Shown here piece by piece: positions 1-14,783 of a DNA stretch of 64,000 nucleotides (positions within the stretch are counted from its first letter, which is position 1; each line of letters begins with the position of its first letter). The position numbers were made by a program, and so were the translations under genes. The notes under the pieces are model-generated. The model saw nothing but the letters and a program-made list of their open reading frames with translations. It was not told where the DNA came from and did not search any database. Origin of the DNA: Chionoecetes opilio (lineage: Eukaryota; Arthropoda; Malacostraca; Decapoda; Majidae); NCBI GenBank assembly GCA_016584305.1, contig JACEEZ010013465.1, positions 65,001-129,000 of the forward strand. The letters run 5' to 3'.

Positions 1-577
1 GGTTAGCCTATGACTAGGTATGGACAGGAAGCGTTGGTTGCGGGTTTGGTAATAGCTTATCGGTAAGATAAGCCATTATATTTACCATTGGTAAATATCT
101 TATCTCTGTCTATCCACTTCTTCCTTACAAACTACAACTTATATATTCACAAACACCGTGAATACCTACCACATCACTTGAAGGAGGATTACTGGTCATC
201 TTGCGGTAGTAAAGGTAATGCAAGTTAGTAAGGTTAGTTAGGTTAATAACATATAACTATAATTTTACAAGGTTAGGTTGGGTTAGTAATTATTTTTTGG
301 GGGGGTCTCGCTAGGAGGTTATTAGTGGGGTTAAATTATTTGTTTGTTTGTTTGTTTGTTGTAGATTAGTAATATTAAATATATTATATTTTTGAGGGGT
401 CTAGGGGGGTCGTTTAGGAGGGGAGGGGGGTGAAGGGCGCATCTCTCCCCCACTTTATGATTACATTTTAGAGGCATCTGAAGGGATCTGTGAAAGTCTG
501 GAGGAAAAAAACATTCTAATAAGGGCGGGAAAGGACTTTAAAATTTTACCTAACTAATTGCGTGTTGTATACATAAC
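1..577. other. Intergenic, AT-rich with TTAGG-like motifs
   Basis: No gene is recognised. The stretch holds scattered GGTTAG motifs (about 225-285), a short (TTTG)n run near 340-360 and G-rich tracts near 295-310 and 405-440. The ORFs that start here are short and match nothing I know. Confidence 0.5.
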
Positions 578-1779
578 ATGAAAAAACCCCAGCCTGTCTC
601 ATCCCTACCTTCAAAGCCTGGCATAGTGCATACCACTCCCGCAACTTATCACAGCTCAGCTAAAGCCCCACAGCTACACCACCACTGTTTCCTCTTTTTC
701 TTGTCTTTAGGCATAGTTATGAACACTTTCTCTGGAGTTTTAAATGTGGTGTTTTTGCACATTGGCACAAAACAAACATGAAATATTCTTTTTGTCTGGG
801 ACATGTTGAATGGATAGGTGCTGATGGTCTGCGGAGCCAAAAAGAGCCGATCAGCTGGGCGAGATCTGAGACAATGTGCGTAGTCTACGTCACAACCAAT
901 CGCAGCGCGTTCCGCCGTGTTGTGATATTTTGACAACAAAAAAGGCATATATTTAATTTATGGTGCATTTTTCAGCAAAAAAAAATATAAGTACAGTGAT
1001 ATGTAGCCTATATTGAATCCAAAGCTTTATAATACTCCGTGTTTTAGGTGTGAGTAAATGGGTCCATTGTATGGCGGCTTTGACCCCACCTACACACTTA
1101 TACATTACTTCGCTTAACACGCGATATATGTTTCTGGAAAATCCAATCTGGTTAATCAGATTCATTCAGATCAATTCAATCAGAATCCAAATCTGGTTAA
1201 ATGGAAAATGTGTTAAACGCATATGTTCAAACTGATTTCTGAAAATTTAAGAACAATTTAGAGCGAAACTTCAATTTTTTTTAGCGTTCAATGAATTTTG
1301 GTACATCATCATTTTTGCGTAACTTTCGTAAGGTGAGGTTGCATTAGACGAGGTCTAAGTGTACAGTACTAACATTTGCTATGTCAAAGACTACCATCAT
1401 GTGGATAAAATTGTAGGAAATCCTCCGAGCCTTTCTCAGTGTTAACCAGCCTTTAGGGAAAAGTTTCAGAATATAGAGTACCTGGTTCAGGAGGACCAGC
1501 TCTCCGCTATAAACCCACTGACCTCACCATCACTGAATTTCCTGATTCGAAATAGGTGTCTCATACATTAAAAACATTCTATCTCTACTATCACCATGTA
1601 AATAAGGACATAAACACATTAAATATGAAGAGAATATTTCACTGGAAAACGCCTGAAAGCTCAGTCACAGGAGAGAAAAAAAATCTATTAAGTGAAAAAA
1701 ATCACACACTGGGAGGCTGGCTGGAAAATGTTCAGTTTAACAGCACAGGCAACTGAGTCAGTAGGGAGGACTAGGGTTC

Positions 1780-3840
<2,061 letters not shown>

Positions 3841-3847
3841 GTGAATA

Positions 3848-4210
3848 ATATTTAGAACATGACTGTGTCTGGATTCAAGTACTTCTCATCTTTCTACTGT
3901 TTTTATAGGTCTGAACGAGTGTGAAAGCAACAATGAAATGTGAAAACATAAAATTTTTCATAGGCTAAGTTAGGTTAGTTTGAGGGTTAGGTTAGGTTAG
4001 TTTAATGGTTTGATTTGCTTATTTGATGCTTTAACAAATGGAGTGTTTTTTTCCTGTCAAAACGTCTAAAAAGTTTATTTTTAGAAATTTGACATCACTT
4101 TTTCGAATTGCAAAAAACAAACTTGTTTGAGGTTTGTACAGGTAAAACCTATCTCCATTAGGAAAAGCATCACATATTAAGAGGCGAAAAAAAATCGAAC
4201 TTGTCTGAAA
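3848..4210. repeat. Duplicated block, copy 1
   Basis: About 360 bp that recur at 5020-5355. Both copies start AATATTTAGAACATGACTGT and share the GAACGAGTGTGAAAG motif, a GGTTAGGTTAGTTTAATGG tract and the CATTAGG(A/G)AAAGCATCAC motif. The copies differ by small indels, so the duplication is old. Confidence 0.8.
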
Positions 4211-4617
4211 ATCTTGCAACATTCATGAAGTAAATTTTTGCCAACTATTTATATTTCCACAAAAATTTGTGTCAGATAAATTAAAAACACATCATAACTT
4301 ATCAGAAAAAAGAATAGTTTCGTCCCCAAAGTCCGTGGTGCCCAATAACAAAAATTGACCAATTTACCAGCATTGTAGTGATAAAACTTATGAAAGCTGA
4401 AATCACAGACAACATCCTGCGTGGGAGGTGGCCATTGTACAACGAGGTGAAATAATAACTCCTGCAAAGCCTAGCGGTCTGCTACATCACAAAAAGGCGT
4501 GCTTTGCTTTGATTGGCCAAAAAACCACAGCGATTAATTAGCCATTATGTGATGCAGCAGCCACAACGACATGGCAGAACATTAATGATGATAATTAAGA
4601 TGCTTTAAGGATATCAA

Positions 4618-4864
4618 GATTCAGTGATGCCACTCTTTGGGATTTTTCCCAAGATCTAGGGATTTGGGCCATGGCCTTGGGAATTTTTTTGTCTATCTTG
4701 GGATTTGGGGGGGGATTCTTCAAGTATTTCTCCAGTAGTTTATCTCAAGGTAAGCATATGACTACCGTAGTTAGGATTCAGTTTCAATGGGTTTTTTTTA
4801 AACTTTGAGATTTTTGGGGGGTCAGTTTTGAGATTTTTGAAAATTTAGAGTGACAACCCTGGAT
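4618..4864. mobile_element. hAT-like MITE inside a duplicated block
   Basis: The ends are imperfect inverted repeats (CAGTGATGCCACTC against GAGTGACAACCCTG). The insert interrupts a block (about 4583-5010) whose second copy at 6505-6680 lacks it, so the empty site can be seen within the window. Internal sequence is G/T-rich with repeated GGGATTT motifs and no coding capacity. The target duplication is unclear (a TCAAG remnant on both sides). Confidence 0.55.
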
Positions 4865-5010
4865 TCAAGAAGTAGTGCTTTCCTAATCAGTGTATTGATG
4901 TGTGGATTAATAGAGGAAGCTGAGAGCATCCAAGAGTTTACGATTGACCAAATGAAATAATGGAGACGGGACCACGCGAACACAGCTTCTTCACGCACAT
5001 CACCATAATA
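4865..5010. repeat. Duplicated block B, copy 1
   Basis: About 145 bp matching 6540-6680, including a shared GATGTGTGGATTAATAGAGG and a shared TTACGATTGACCAAATGAAA. The matching segments flank the long-TIR element. Confidence 0.8.
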
Positions 5011-5019
5011 TCAAACTTG

Positions 5020-5355
5020 GCTAATATTTAGAACATGACTGTCTGGATTCAAGTATATTTTACTTTTCTACTGATTCTACTATATAGTAGGTCAGAACGA
5101 GTGTGAAAGTAATAATAAAATGTTGTGCAAAAAAAAAAAAATTCATAGGCTAGGTTAGGTTAGTTTGGGGGTTATGTTAGGTTAGGTTAGTTTAATGGTT
5201 TGATTGGTTATTATTTGATGCTTTTACTAATGGAGAGTTATGTTTCCCGTATCACTTTTCCGAATTGCAAAAAAAAAAACTTTTTTGATGATTGCACAGG
5301 AAATAACTATTTCCATTAGGGAAAGCATCACCTATTGAGCGAAAAAAACCTCAAA
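5020..5355. repeat. Duplicated block, copy 2
   Basis: Second copy of the 3848-4210 block. It ends exactly where the long-TIR element begins. Confidence 0.8.
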
Positions 5356-5356
5356 C

Positions 5357-6389
5357 TTGGGTTAAGATTCGTTTTATCGCCCCTGCCATATCTCGCTTAC
5401 TACCTTATGAAAGACTAATCTTTTGTCATACACGTCTTCTATTAACCTTCAAACATCTTGGTTCCTGTTACTTTGGTCAAAATCACGGACAAAAGTAATA
5501 AAATAAGAATAAATATGGTGCAACTCCGCCGTCGCCATCAGCGCAGTCTAGACCGCGGGACGGGCACCTCTCCCAGCCTTCCCTCACGGACAGCAGCAGG
5601 GTAGGTTAAGGTTGTTAGGTATAGTTTAGCTTTATCACTAAACTAAACCTAACCTATAGCGCATTTTCGTGACGTTCACCGCCCTGGTTCAGTCCAGTCC
5701 GGACCGGGTCAGGGTGGACTGATGGTCGCGAAAATACATCGAGACTGGCCCCGTCCCATTCGTCGTTCCTATTGGCTGGGGGATCGAGTGGGCGGTACTG
5801 AACTGAACTGTGGAGGCGGCAGGCGTCCATCTTGTCAATATCCTTTTTGTCGTCCGCCTTTTAACCTGTGCTGAAGACTTTACAACTACCACGCCTGTGA
5901 TACTTTAGTCTTATGGTCGGCCATCATGGTGTTTCATGTCTTATCAGCACCACGAGAAGCTCCTGGTCGCCTTCCCCGCTGACTGTAGTGCGCATGCGCC
6001 AGTTCTCCCCACACTGGTCCAAGGTGGTCCTGGTATGTGGGTCGGACCAGCCTGGACTGGGCTGAACCGTTCTAGACTGCCTCGCAAAAACAGTGACCGC
6101 CCGGGACTAGCCCAGTCCAGACCGGGCCAGAGCGGTCGCCAAAATACGCTACTAGCCTGGCTGCTGTACGTGAGGGAGGGCTTGGCCCGCAGTCTCTGCC
6201 TGCGCTGATGGCGACGGCGGAGTAGCCCCTATTTATTCTTATTAGATCATTCTTGTCCGTGATTTTGACCGAAGTAACAGCTTGCCAAGAGGTTTGAATG
6301 TTAGTAGAAGACGTGTATGACAAAAGATTAGTCTTTCATAAGGTAGTAGGCGAGATATGGCAGGGGCGATAAAACTAATCTTAACCCAA
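5357..6389. mobile_element. DNA element with long terminal inverted repeats
   Basis: About 1.03 kb bounded by inverted repeats of roughly 185-195 bp: the left arm is 5357-5550 and the right arm 6200-6389. Both ends read TTGGGTTAAGATT inwards, then a conserved TTTATCGCCCCTGCCATATC. The interior has a second inverted pair of CCAGTCC-type motifs (about 5690-5740 and 6095-6150). No transposase is seen, so it is non-autonomous. The superfamily is unknown; a foldback element or large MITE is possible. Confidence 0.7.
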
Positions 6390-6539
6390 CTGTAATCTAA
6401 TGTAGGCGAAATTACTTCAGCGTGTGGGCGAATTGACTTTAGGTGGAATTACCTTATGGTGTGGGCGACCAGGGCGAACTGACATGTGGGAGAAATTACC
6501 GGATACCATGATGACAAGATGCTTGAAGGATATCAAGAA

Positions 6540-6690
6540 GTACAGCTTTCATATTCGGTGTACTGATGTGTGGATTAATAGAGGAAGCTGAGAGCATCCC
6601 AGAGTTTACGATTGACCAAATGAAATAATGGAGACGGGAGCACGATAACACAACTCCTTCACGCACATCACCATAGGTAAAACTTGAATA
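6540..6690. repeat. Duplicated block B, copy 2
   Basis: Copy of 4865-5010 on the far side of the long-TIR element. It lacks the hAT-like insert present just upstream of copy 1. Confidence 0.8.
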
Positions 6691-7590
6691 CACATAGCAG
6701 GTATAACACTTTACCTTACTGATTCGCGTCACATTCTGCGTTAAGTTCTTCCCGGATGCTGTGTCCTTGCCTCACGTCTCCCACGTCACCAGCACAAGCA
6801 GGCGAGGATGAACCATGAGAGACACACAGTTATTAGCCATGCCAGGCACGCCATCAGGTCAGGCGCCACGAGGTGTTAGGTCATTGGTCTCGTCTTCATT
6901 CTCGTACTGAACCTGTGACCGAAACTCTTACGATAAATTCAATCAAAAAAGACGAAGATCTCTTAGGTAGTGTAGCCAGAAAAAATCAATGTAATTATTT
7001 ATCACTTCATTATCTTACCTTTAGACAGTGATTCCTTATAACAATGGGTATTCATATATGTCGATAGAAAAGGGATTATCTTTACATACGCATCCTGTAA
7101 ACGGAACCTTTACGAAAGAATTTATGAATGTAAACCAAGATCCTTTTCAATACCCAGAAAAAAATGGTGGGATTTTTTTTATTATTCTCCATCTACGTAG
7201 ATAACGCTCTTGGTGTAAAAGCCATAAGTATTTTGAGATGTTGATATAAAGGAAGCCAAACGTTTCTGGATGTGACATAGATTGCATAGAGGACTACTAA
7301 TAGTCTTTTTCCATAAAACTGAGTCAATGATCTCATACCTGATACCTTAATCAAACTTATAGTATACCCGAAATGCATGTAGTGTTATCTAATGTGATGT
7401 GTTGTTCATAATCTAGCCATAAAACAGTAAAAGAGTACCAACATGGCTATGAAACACCTTCACTCATCAACATAGACCATTATTCTTTACCATTATCAGT
7501 TATTCATTCGTAGAGACCCAGAAGAACCTTGAAAATATAACTGAATTGCATCACAAAACGATGATGATATATATACATGAAATATTCCCA
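6691..7590. other. Intergenic, upstream of LSM4
   Basis: About 900 bp with no recognised gene or repeat. It should hold the distal LSM4 promoter, but no distinctive element stands out apart from the proximal motif annotated at 7609-7621. Confidence 0.4.
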
Positions 7591-7608
7591 CGTTCATGAC
7601 CTAGCTTG

Positions 7609-7621
7609 GCAATATGGCGGC
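7609..7621 (+). promoter_or_regulatory. YY1-like initiator motif of LSM4
   Basis: AATATGGCGGC matches the YY1/Pho-type core (AANATGGCGGC) often found at or just after transcription starts of metazoan housekeeping genes. It lies about 60 bp upstream of the proposed LSM4 start codon. Its own ATG (7614) is out of frame with LSM4, so the start of transcription is probably at or near it. Confidence 0.4.
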
Positions 7622-7677
7622 TCAGAGGCTTCTTTGTTTACATCTGGTCGAGGCGCCACATTGGTACAGAAGCAAAC

Positions 7678-7680
7678 ATG
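7678..7680 (+). CDS. LSM4: LSM4 exon 1, start codon only
   Basis: Exon 2 opens in phase 0 with the second residue (LPLSLLK), so exon 1 must end exactly after ATG. At 7678-7680 an ATG is followed directly by GTGAGTAG, a near-ideal donor, downstream of a YY1-like motif. This gives a 4,659-bp intron 1. I saw no comparable ATG|GT site nearer, but transcript evidence would be decisive. Confidence 0.6.
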
Positions 7681-10600
7681 GTGAGTAGACGTGTGTGGAT
7701 TTTTGTCATTTATTAGGGGAAATTCCAGTTAAAACACGCCGGTTGGCGGATTAAGTGATTGTTGAGTATGTTAAGCATAAGTCCAAAGTAGGTATTATTT
7801 AGTTTCTGAGTATCCTGCTTGTATTTCGGGCTAAACTTTTTCTGATACATTTTATGGTGTATGGAACTGTCGCCGATAGTAATTTCACGCCTAAACACCA
7901 ACCGAGAACACTCGCCGACGTAGACATTTTGGTATTATTCCAGTAAAGGTGTATGGAACTGTCGCTAATAGGAATTCTCGCCGAAACACCAATCGAGAAT
8001 TCTGTCGACAGTGGAACACTCGCCGACGTGGAAATTTTCAGCGACAATTCCACTTGTAGTAGATGAAAAGGAAGAATAAAGGTGAGGAATTATTATTAAT
8101 ATTTTTTTTTTTTAAACTAGATTTCCGGAAAATAAAACACCTATTTTAGGCCAGGAAAAATTTGTCGATGTCTCTGAAAACGACCGCAAAGTCCTCGTTC
8201 AATATTACTAACTGTAAAGGCTATTGCTGGGGTTAATATGGAGGAGAGTTTCACGTTCGTTTTCAGAGACACCAACTACTTTTTCTTGGCCTACAATAGG
8301 TGCTTGTTGTAATGGTGCTAGTTTTATTTTGCGCAAACCAAGAAAGAAAAAAAAAAAATGTATATTTTGTGGTTAAGGCTAGGTTAGGTTGGGTTGGGTT
8401 AGGTTAGGTTAGGTTAGGTTAGGTTAGGTTAGGTTAGGTTTCATTAAAACATAAGGTTAGGTTAGGTTTAATTTTTTTTTCCATATTTTGTTTTTTTTTG
8501 TTTTTTGGTTTGCGCAAAATAAAACTAGCACCATTAGAACAAGCACCTATTGTAGGCCAAGAAAAAGTAGTTGGTGTCTCTGAAAACGAACGTGAAACTC
8601 TCCTCCATAATTACCTAATATCAAGCTCAAGAACTGAGAACTCCTTTTTAATTCATGCCACGCCGCATGCTGCTCCACCCCGCCACAAGACCAGTTTTTT
8701 TTCTTATCATAATTTCTAACTGTAACCATTGGTTATTAAACAAATTTAACCTAACCTAACCTAACCTGCCAGCGGCTGGCGCGTAGTTGAAATATATTAA
8801 GAAATTAATATATCAGGAAAGAGTGATTTCCGACGGAAAAGCAATACACTAGTGTCTTGTATGTGCAGAAAGCACCTCATATAACACATAGGTGTCCTTC
8901 GTAGTGAGTATGGTATATCTCTATGGTACCTGGAACTGTCGCCGATAGGAATTCTCGCCGGAATTCTTCTTAATATATTTTAACTACGTGCCAGCCGCTG
9001 GCAGGATAGGTTAGGTTAGGTTAAATTTGTTTGATAACCAGTGGTTACAGCTAAAAATTATGATGAAAAATAAAAAAACAGGTCTTATGGCGGGGTGGAA
9101 CAGCATGCGGCGTGGGTCCCGCGGGTGGAGGTGCGACCCGTGCCGCTAAACCAAGTATGTTTTTACCGGAAAAAAACTAGTGATTTGCGACAGACACGGT
9201 TAGCTGAAAACATCTAAACTCACCAGAAACAAATACCACCAAAATGTCCACTAAAGTGAGACAGGTGTTTTTCTATAAATTTACCATAATTTTATAGATT
9301 TGATGATTATTCAGTCAAGATTTTCCTTGGGTACGTCTGGGTATTTACCGTTGGGTATTTTTTGGAGAAGAAAAGTTTGGAAAACCCCAAAATGTACACT
9401 GTTTTACTCTGGAGATAGTTTTTTTTGCTGGCAAAATTCATAAAATGAGCTAAATAGGTGGAGATTTGTATAAGTTTAACATAATATATTGGGGTAAATA
9501 TTCCGCACGAGTTGGCGGCCGCCAACCAGCCGGGTAATCGCGCACCATCAGATTCGCATTTTTAACCTAAATAACTCAACAAAACCTAACCTAAACCTAA
9601 TCTTACCTATACCAAACCCAAACATAACCTAAATCTAACCTAACCTAGCTATTATTATATAGAAATAAGTGCTATATTTTAGGTTTCCGCAAGTGAATAA
9701 CTACTGCACATTATACTGAGCCGAAAATAATAGAGATAAAGTAAGCGGTAAGGCACGTGGAGCCGGCAACTCCTGCGGCATATTAACCTAAATTCGGAAA
9801 GTTGGCAAAGAAGCTGCCGTTGGCACCTTCCCCCGCCGTCTCCGCCTGCTATCGGAGCTAATTTCAAAATCAATGTAACCTCGTCTGTCCTACAATTGTG
9901 CTGGTGGTGAGGGATGCATTTCTAACTAAACCTAACCAAAGACTACTGTATACTGCACTTGTTTCTGGAATCCACCCATGTCCAGCATCCAGGCTGATCG
10001 CCAAGGTAAAAAAGTGTTCCATGAATACAGTAGACTAAGGTTTATCAGTATAAATCATATACTGTTATCTTCGTAAATGTTTGTTCTATAATATTATCAA
10101 AAAAAAAAAAAGTAAAACACAGTAAAGAAATGCCATTATGAGACTGAAGAAATATGCATTAATATTCACTTAAAACTCTTCGCCATTAAATATTTTGCGA
10201 GACAACTTATAACATGGAGCATATTAATAGAAGCAGAATTTTATTATCTTTCCATTGATATATATCGTTTTCTGATCAATGAATTAGCACCGTGCATAAA
10301 TTAGCGTTAACTAACTAAATAACATCATCAATTTTAGTTTATTGTAATTATTTTCGTTTAGGGTTGAGTAGTTAAATTTTAGTGAAGTTGAGAGGTAGTA
10401 AGTACCAGCAAAAATTGACAGAGAAGCTGAATGGTATATCAAAATATATTGAAAATGAGAGAATTTAATGTGTATGTGTACGCTATCCAAAGAACGAATA
10501 CCAGGAGCCGTAGTGGAAGGCACACAGGTGGTTCAGGTAAGGAAATGGAGAGGGGATGGATGCATGGTGGACAGATGAAGTTAAAGAAGTGAAAGAAAGG

Positions 10601-13600
10601 AGAAACATGTCAAGATCCAGCAGACAAATGTGCCGGAGCATGAAAGGGATTGAAAGAAATTATTTGCAATGTGAAAGGAAAGTGAAATGGGCAATTGAAC
10701 AAAATAACAGAGATGGATATGAATTATTGTAGGAAGTTATGAGAGATGTATAGAGAGAATGGAAGGTTATTATTTGACGTAAGTCCATGTAATGAGCTCA
10801 ACATCTCATGGAATATGTTTTTATTATTAACAGATTTTTTCAATTAATAATATCAACAGACTATTTCATGTGTACTGTATTGCATCATCATCTTTCACCT
10901 TTCTGTTTAACATCAGATTCTCCCATATCTTATGAGGTTAGACGGTCAATGATACACTTCCAATTCTCTCTATCCATTGCCTCAACTTCTTCAATGAAGA
11001 AAAATTATTATTGCTGCATTCCCAACATTGCCCAATGCTGCCAGATCCTCTTCAACACATTGCCTCCATGTCATCCTTGGCCTGGACGGTGACCTGGCAC
11101 TTCCACTCCAACAGCTCTCCCCAATGCCTCACCACCTTCTCTCCTCTTCACGTGCCCAAACCACCTCAATCGCCTTACTCTCTGCACTGGACTCGCCTCC
11201 TTCAATCCACCTCTTTACTGGACACCTCATCTCTGCTTGTGATCTCAGCCATATACAGTAAAAGCCTTATAACTTGGCACTGTATAACTCGGAATTTGAT
11301 ATGACTTGGCATGGCAAAGACAAAGTTTTTTTTTTTTTTTTTGCCCTCGCCCGTGGTGGCGCAGGCAGGATTGTTATAGTGACGCCCAGGGCCGGATCAA
11401 GAGCTGTGGGGGCCCTGGGGCTCCGCTATTGTGGGGGCCCTATATTCGCACGCAAATTAAGCACTTTTGTGGGTATTTTGAGGCCTATGTTTGGCAAAGA
11501 ACTATTAATGCATAGATTCAGAGATAAAGGATGAAACAGAGACAGGCAAATATGTTTTTGTTTTGTAAATTGCCAATGTTTTTAATATTACTGCATAAAG
11601 CTAATATACATATGTTGGGGGCCCTTTTGGTGGGGGCCCTGGGGCTAGAGCCCCGGTAGCCCCCCCATTAATCCGGCCCTGGACTGACGCCTGTGATTAG
11701 AGGCTCATGCCGCCCCCTGTGTCCTCCCATGCACTCACAGTCGAAGGTGGAGTTAATGGACAGGGCATGTGGGTGTTCTTAGGCCCCTCGACGGTGCAGA
11801 AAGATTTCACGTGGATTTTTGGGTCTCACTCGGGATCGAACTCGGGTCTTCGAGAACGCCACCCGGTGACGCTAACCACTCTGCTACCGCCTCACCTAAA
11901 CTGCATCTCATGGTTTTCACTCGGCATATCATGCCCTCACAACTTCTTGTGTGAACATGTAAACAGAAAGTCGGCAAAAAATAATGTATCTCGGCATATT
12001 GATGTTATAACCGCATCTCTTCGCTTACACTCACTTACCGTTCACTGGTAAGTGTAGTTTTTATGCTTTTAATGTACTTTTTTTTTTTTTTTTTTTTTTA
12101 CCATATCAGAGGAGGACATTGCATAACTCGGCACATTGAATAACTCGGCAAGGGCCAGAGCCCCTATCGTGCCGAGTTATAAGGCTTTTACTGTACCTCA
12201 ACATTCTCCGATCACAACCAACCTACACATCCTCCAACATCTTCATCAAAGCCCATGTCTCAGAACCATAACCATGATTTGTGTTATATAGTATGTATGT
12301 GTATATTTATCTTTTCTTTTTGTTGTTTCTCGTGTACAGCTGCCATTGTCGCTACTGAAGACGGCGCAGAACCACCCCATGCTGGTGGAGCTGAAGAATG
12401 GAGAAACCTACAACGGCAACCTGGTCTCCTGTGACAACTGGATGAACATCAACCTCAAGGACGTCATCTGCACCTCAAGGGTCAGTACTGGGCACAGGTC
12501 GGGCTGGGACTCAATTACCACTTTGAGGTACATTTTAACACTTTGGGAGTAACAGAGGCAGTATTTCAAGGCATTACTCGCATTGACATTATTTCGAGTT
12601 TTCCTATGATGTAAAAAAAAGAGTTAACTTTATTTTTGACAGATAGATCTATAGCCCTATAGAAAGCCAATGCAGCTCAGTAAGATATGAGGTGGTAGGA
12701 ACCTGGGGAGGGATTGAGTATATGTCTGGTTGACCTATTCATAACTAACTGCAGTTTCCTCAATAGATAATTTGGTAATCAACATAAAGGGAATTGCAAG
12801 TCAATTATGGATATCACAAGTGAGTGTATCAATGCATGCAAACATTTGTGATATAAGTATTTCTCAATAGCATATTATATATTACAAATTTGAAAATTTC
12901 AATTTTTAATGGCCATATCAATTTGGTTTCTAAAACTTTAACTGTTCACAAGTCGCACAATTCAGTCAGAAGCCAGAGATTGCGAGTTGCAAAATACCAT
13001 TGTGCTCCCAACTCTTCCACAGAACAGCAAATTCTCTTCTCCATCCATTTATGTGTTTTCATTATGCTGTAATCTGTGATTATGAAGTGATATGTGATAT
13101 GAAGTAATTACTTCTGATCATCTACAGGATGGTGACAAGTTTTGGAGGATGCCAGAGTGTTATATCCGAGGCTCAACCATCAAGTACTTGCGGCTGCCCG
13201 ATGAGGTGATTGACCTGGTGAAGGAGGAGGTGGTGGCGCGGGGCCGGGGCCGCGGCGAGAACAGGGGCCGCGGGGGACCCGGCCGAGGCCGCGGCGGCCC
13301 AGGCAGAGGTGGGTTGTTTGTGCCGTTTTCCTTTATGGTAGTTTTTATTTCATTAGCTTCTTTTATTACAACACTGTTAAGCATACTTAAGGGTGTAAGT
13401 TCCATGAATGGAAAGATGATAACCTACAATATGGTACAGTAAAACCCTTATAACTCGGCACTGTATAACTCGGAATTTGATATAACTCGGCAAGGCAAAG
13501 ACAAAGTTTTTTTTTTTTTTATACATCTATGCGTGTAGGCAGTGAGCTCCAGGGGTGGGATGGTAGGCCCTGGAGGCTCATTCGAGGGCTGTGATGGTTG

Positions 13601-14744
13601 GCCCTCGCCAGTGGTGGCGCAGGCAGGATTCTTATAGTGACACCTGTAATTAGAGGCTCATGCCGCCCCCCTGTGTCCTCCCATGCACTCGCAGTCGAAG
13701 GTAGAGTTAATGGACAGGGCATGTGGGTGTTCTTAGGCCACTCGACGGTGCAGAAAGATTTCAAGTGGATTTATGGGTCTCACTCGGGATCGAACTCGGG
13801 TTTTCGAGAACGCCACTCGGTGATGCTAACCACTCTGCTACCGCCTCCCCTAGATTGCATCGCTTGGTTTTCACTCGGTATATCATGCCCTCACAACCTC
13901 TTGTGTGAACATGTAAACAGAAAGTCGGCAAAAAATAATGTATCTCGGCATATTGCTTTTATAACTGCATCTCTTTGCTTACACTCGGCAAAGCCTTAGT
14001 CGCATAAAGTAGTATTTTTGTCCTTTTGACCTTTCCTGCAGGCTCAGGCTCTTCAATTTCATTGAAGTCTCCCTTCCTGCTGGAGACACCCTTGCGTGAT
14101 GGAGCTGACATCTTGAAATACAGTACTGTATGATGTAATCCCAAAACACGTAAAATAGGTGGCAAAGTAAAGCAAAGGTCAGGAACCAGCGCGTAGGCTG
14201 TCAGCTGCTGAGCCGTGTTTATGTCGTCCAAGCACCGTCTTGGATACGAATTCCGTTTTTTGTCGAAATTAAAAAAGGATTGGTTTCTGCTTAAAAAACA
14301 CAAGAAGCTTGGTAGGAGCCGAAATAATAATCAATGCAAAACATTGCAAACAATATCACAAAGTAGTATAACACACATTTCATTAAGTGTTATTGGATTG
14401 GGATTCGTAATCCAAGACGGTGCTTGGACGATAAAAACACGGCTCACCCTACGCGCTGGTACCAGACCTTTGCTTTACTTTGCCACCTATTTTATGTGTT
14501 TTGGGATTACATCATACAGTACTGTATATCAATATGTCAGCTCCATCACGCAAGGGTGTCTCCAGCAGGAAGGGAATGGAATTGAAGAGCCTGAGACTGC
14601 AGGAAAAGGTGAAAGTACTGGCAAGGATGGATGCAGGTGCGTCCATGCGTGCTATTTGTGCTGAGTTTGATATCAAATCCAGCACATTCTACCCGTTCAC
14701 TGGTAAGTGTAGTTTTTATGCTTTGACAGAATTATTATTATTAT

Positions 14745-14783
<39 letters not shown>

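Larger units (their letters stand above)
11256..12193. mobile_element. Tigger/pogo-like DNA transposon, copy 1 (non-autonomous)
   Basis: The ends are inverted repeats starting CAGTAAAAGCCTTATAACT and ending with the complementary GTTATAAGGCTTTTACTG. They are flanked by TA on both sides, the target used by Tc1/mariner/pogo elements. It sits in LSM4 intron 1 inside a LINE fragment. The interior carries a poly-T run, a tRNA-SINE and a nested hAT-like MITE, and no transposase is intact. Confidence 0.85.
10990..12285 (-). pseudogene. LINE reverse transcriptase C-terminal fragment, split by a Tigger-like element
   Basis: On the - strand 12200-12285 reads [14 protein letters not shown], the conserved YGSE.W..K block after the RT domain. 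10990-11255 continues with WRRRVQCRE, then [18 protein letters not shown], the usual C-terminal motif. The two halves are separated by the transposon 11256-12193, which shows the order of insertion. Several stops and shifts are present. Confidence 0.7.

Noticed and set aside
8381..8468. Telomere
   Set aside because: Only about ten pentamers, internal, and part of an inverted-repeat element.
13160..13405. Antisense frame opposite LSM4 exon 3
   Set aside because: Proline/arginine-rich shadow of the GC-rich RGG coding sequence.
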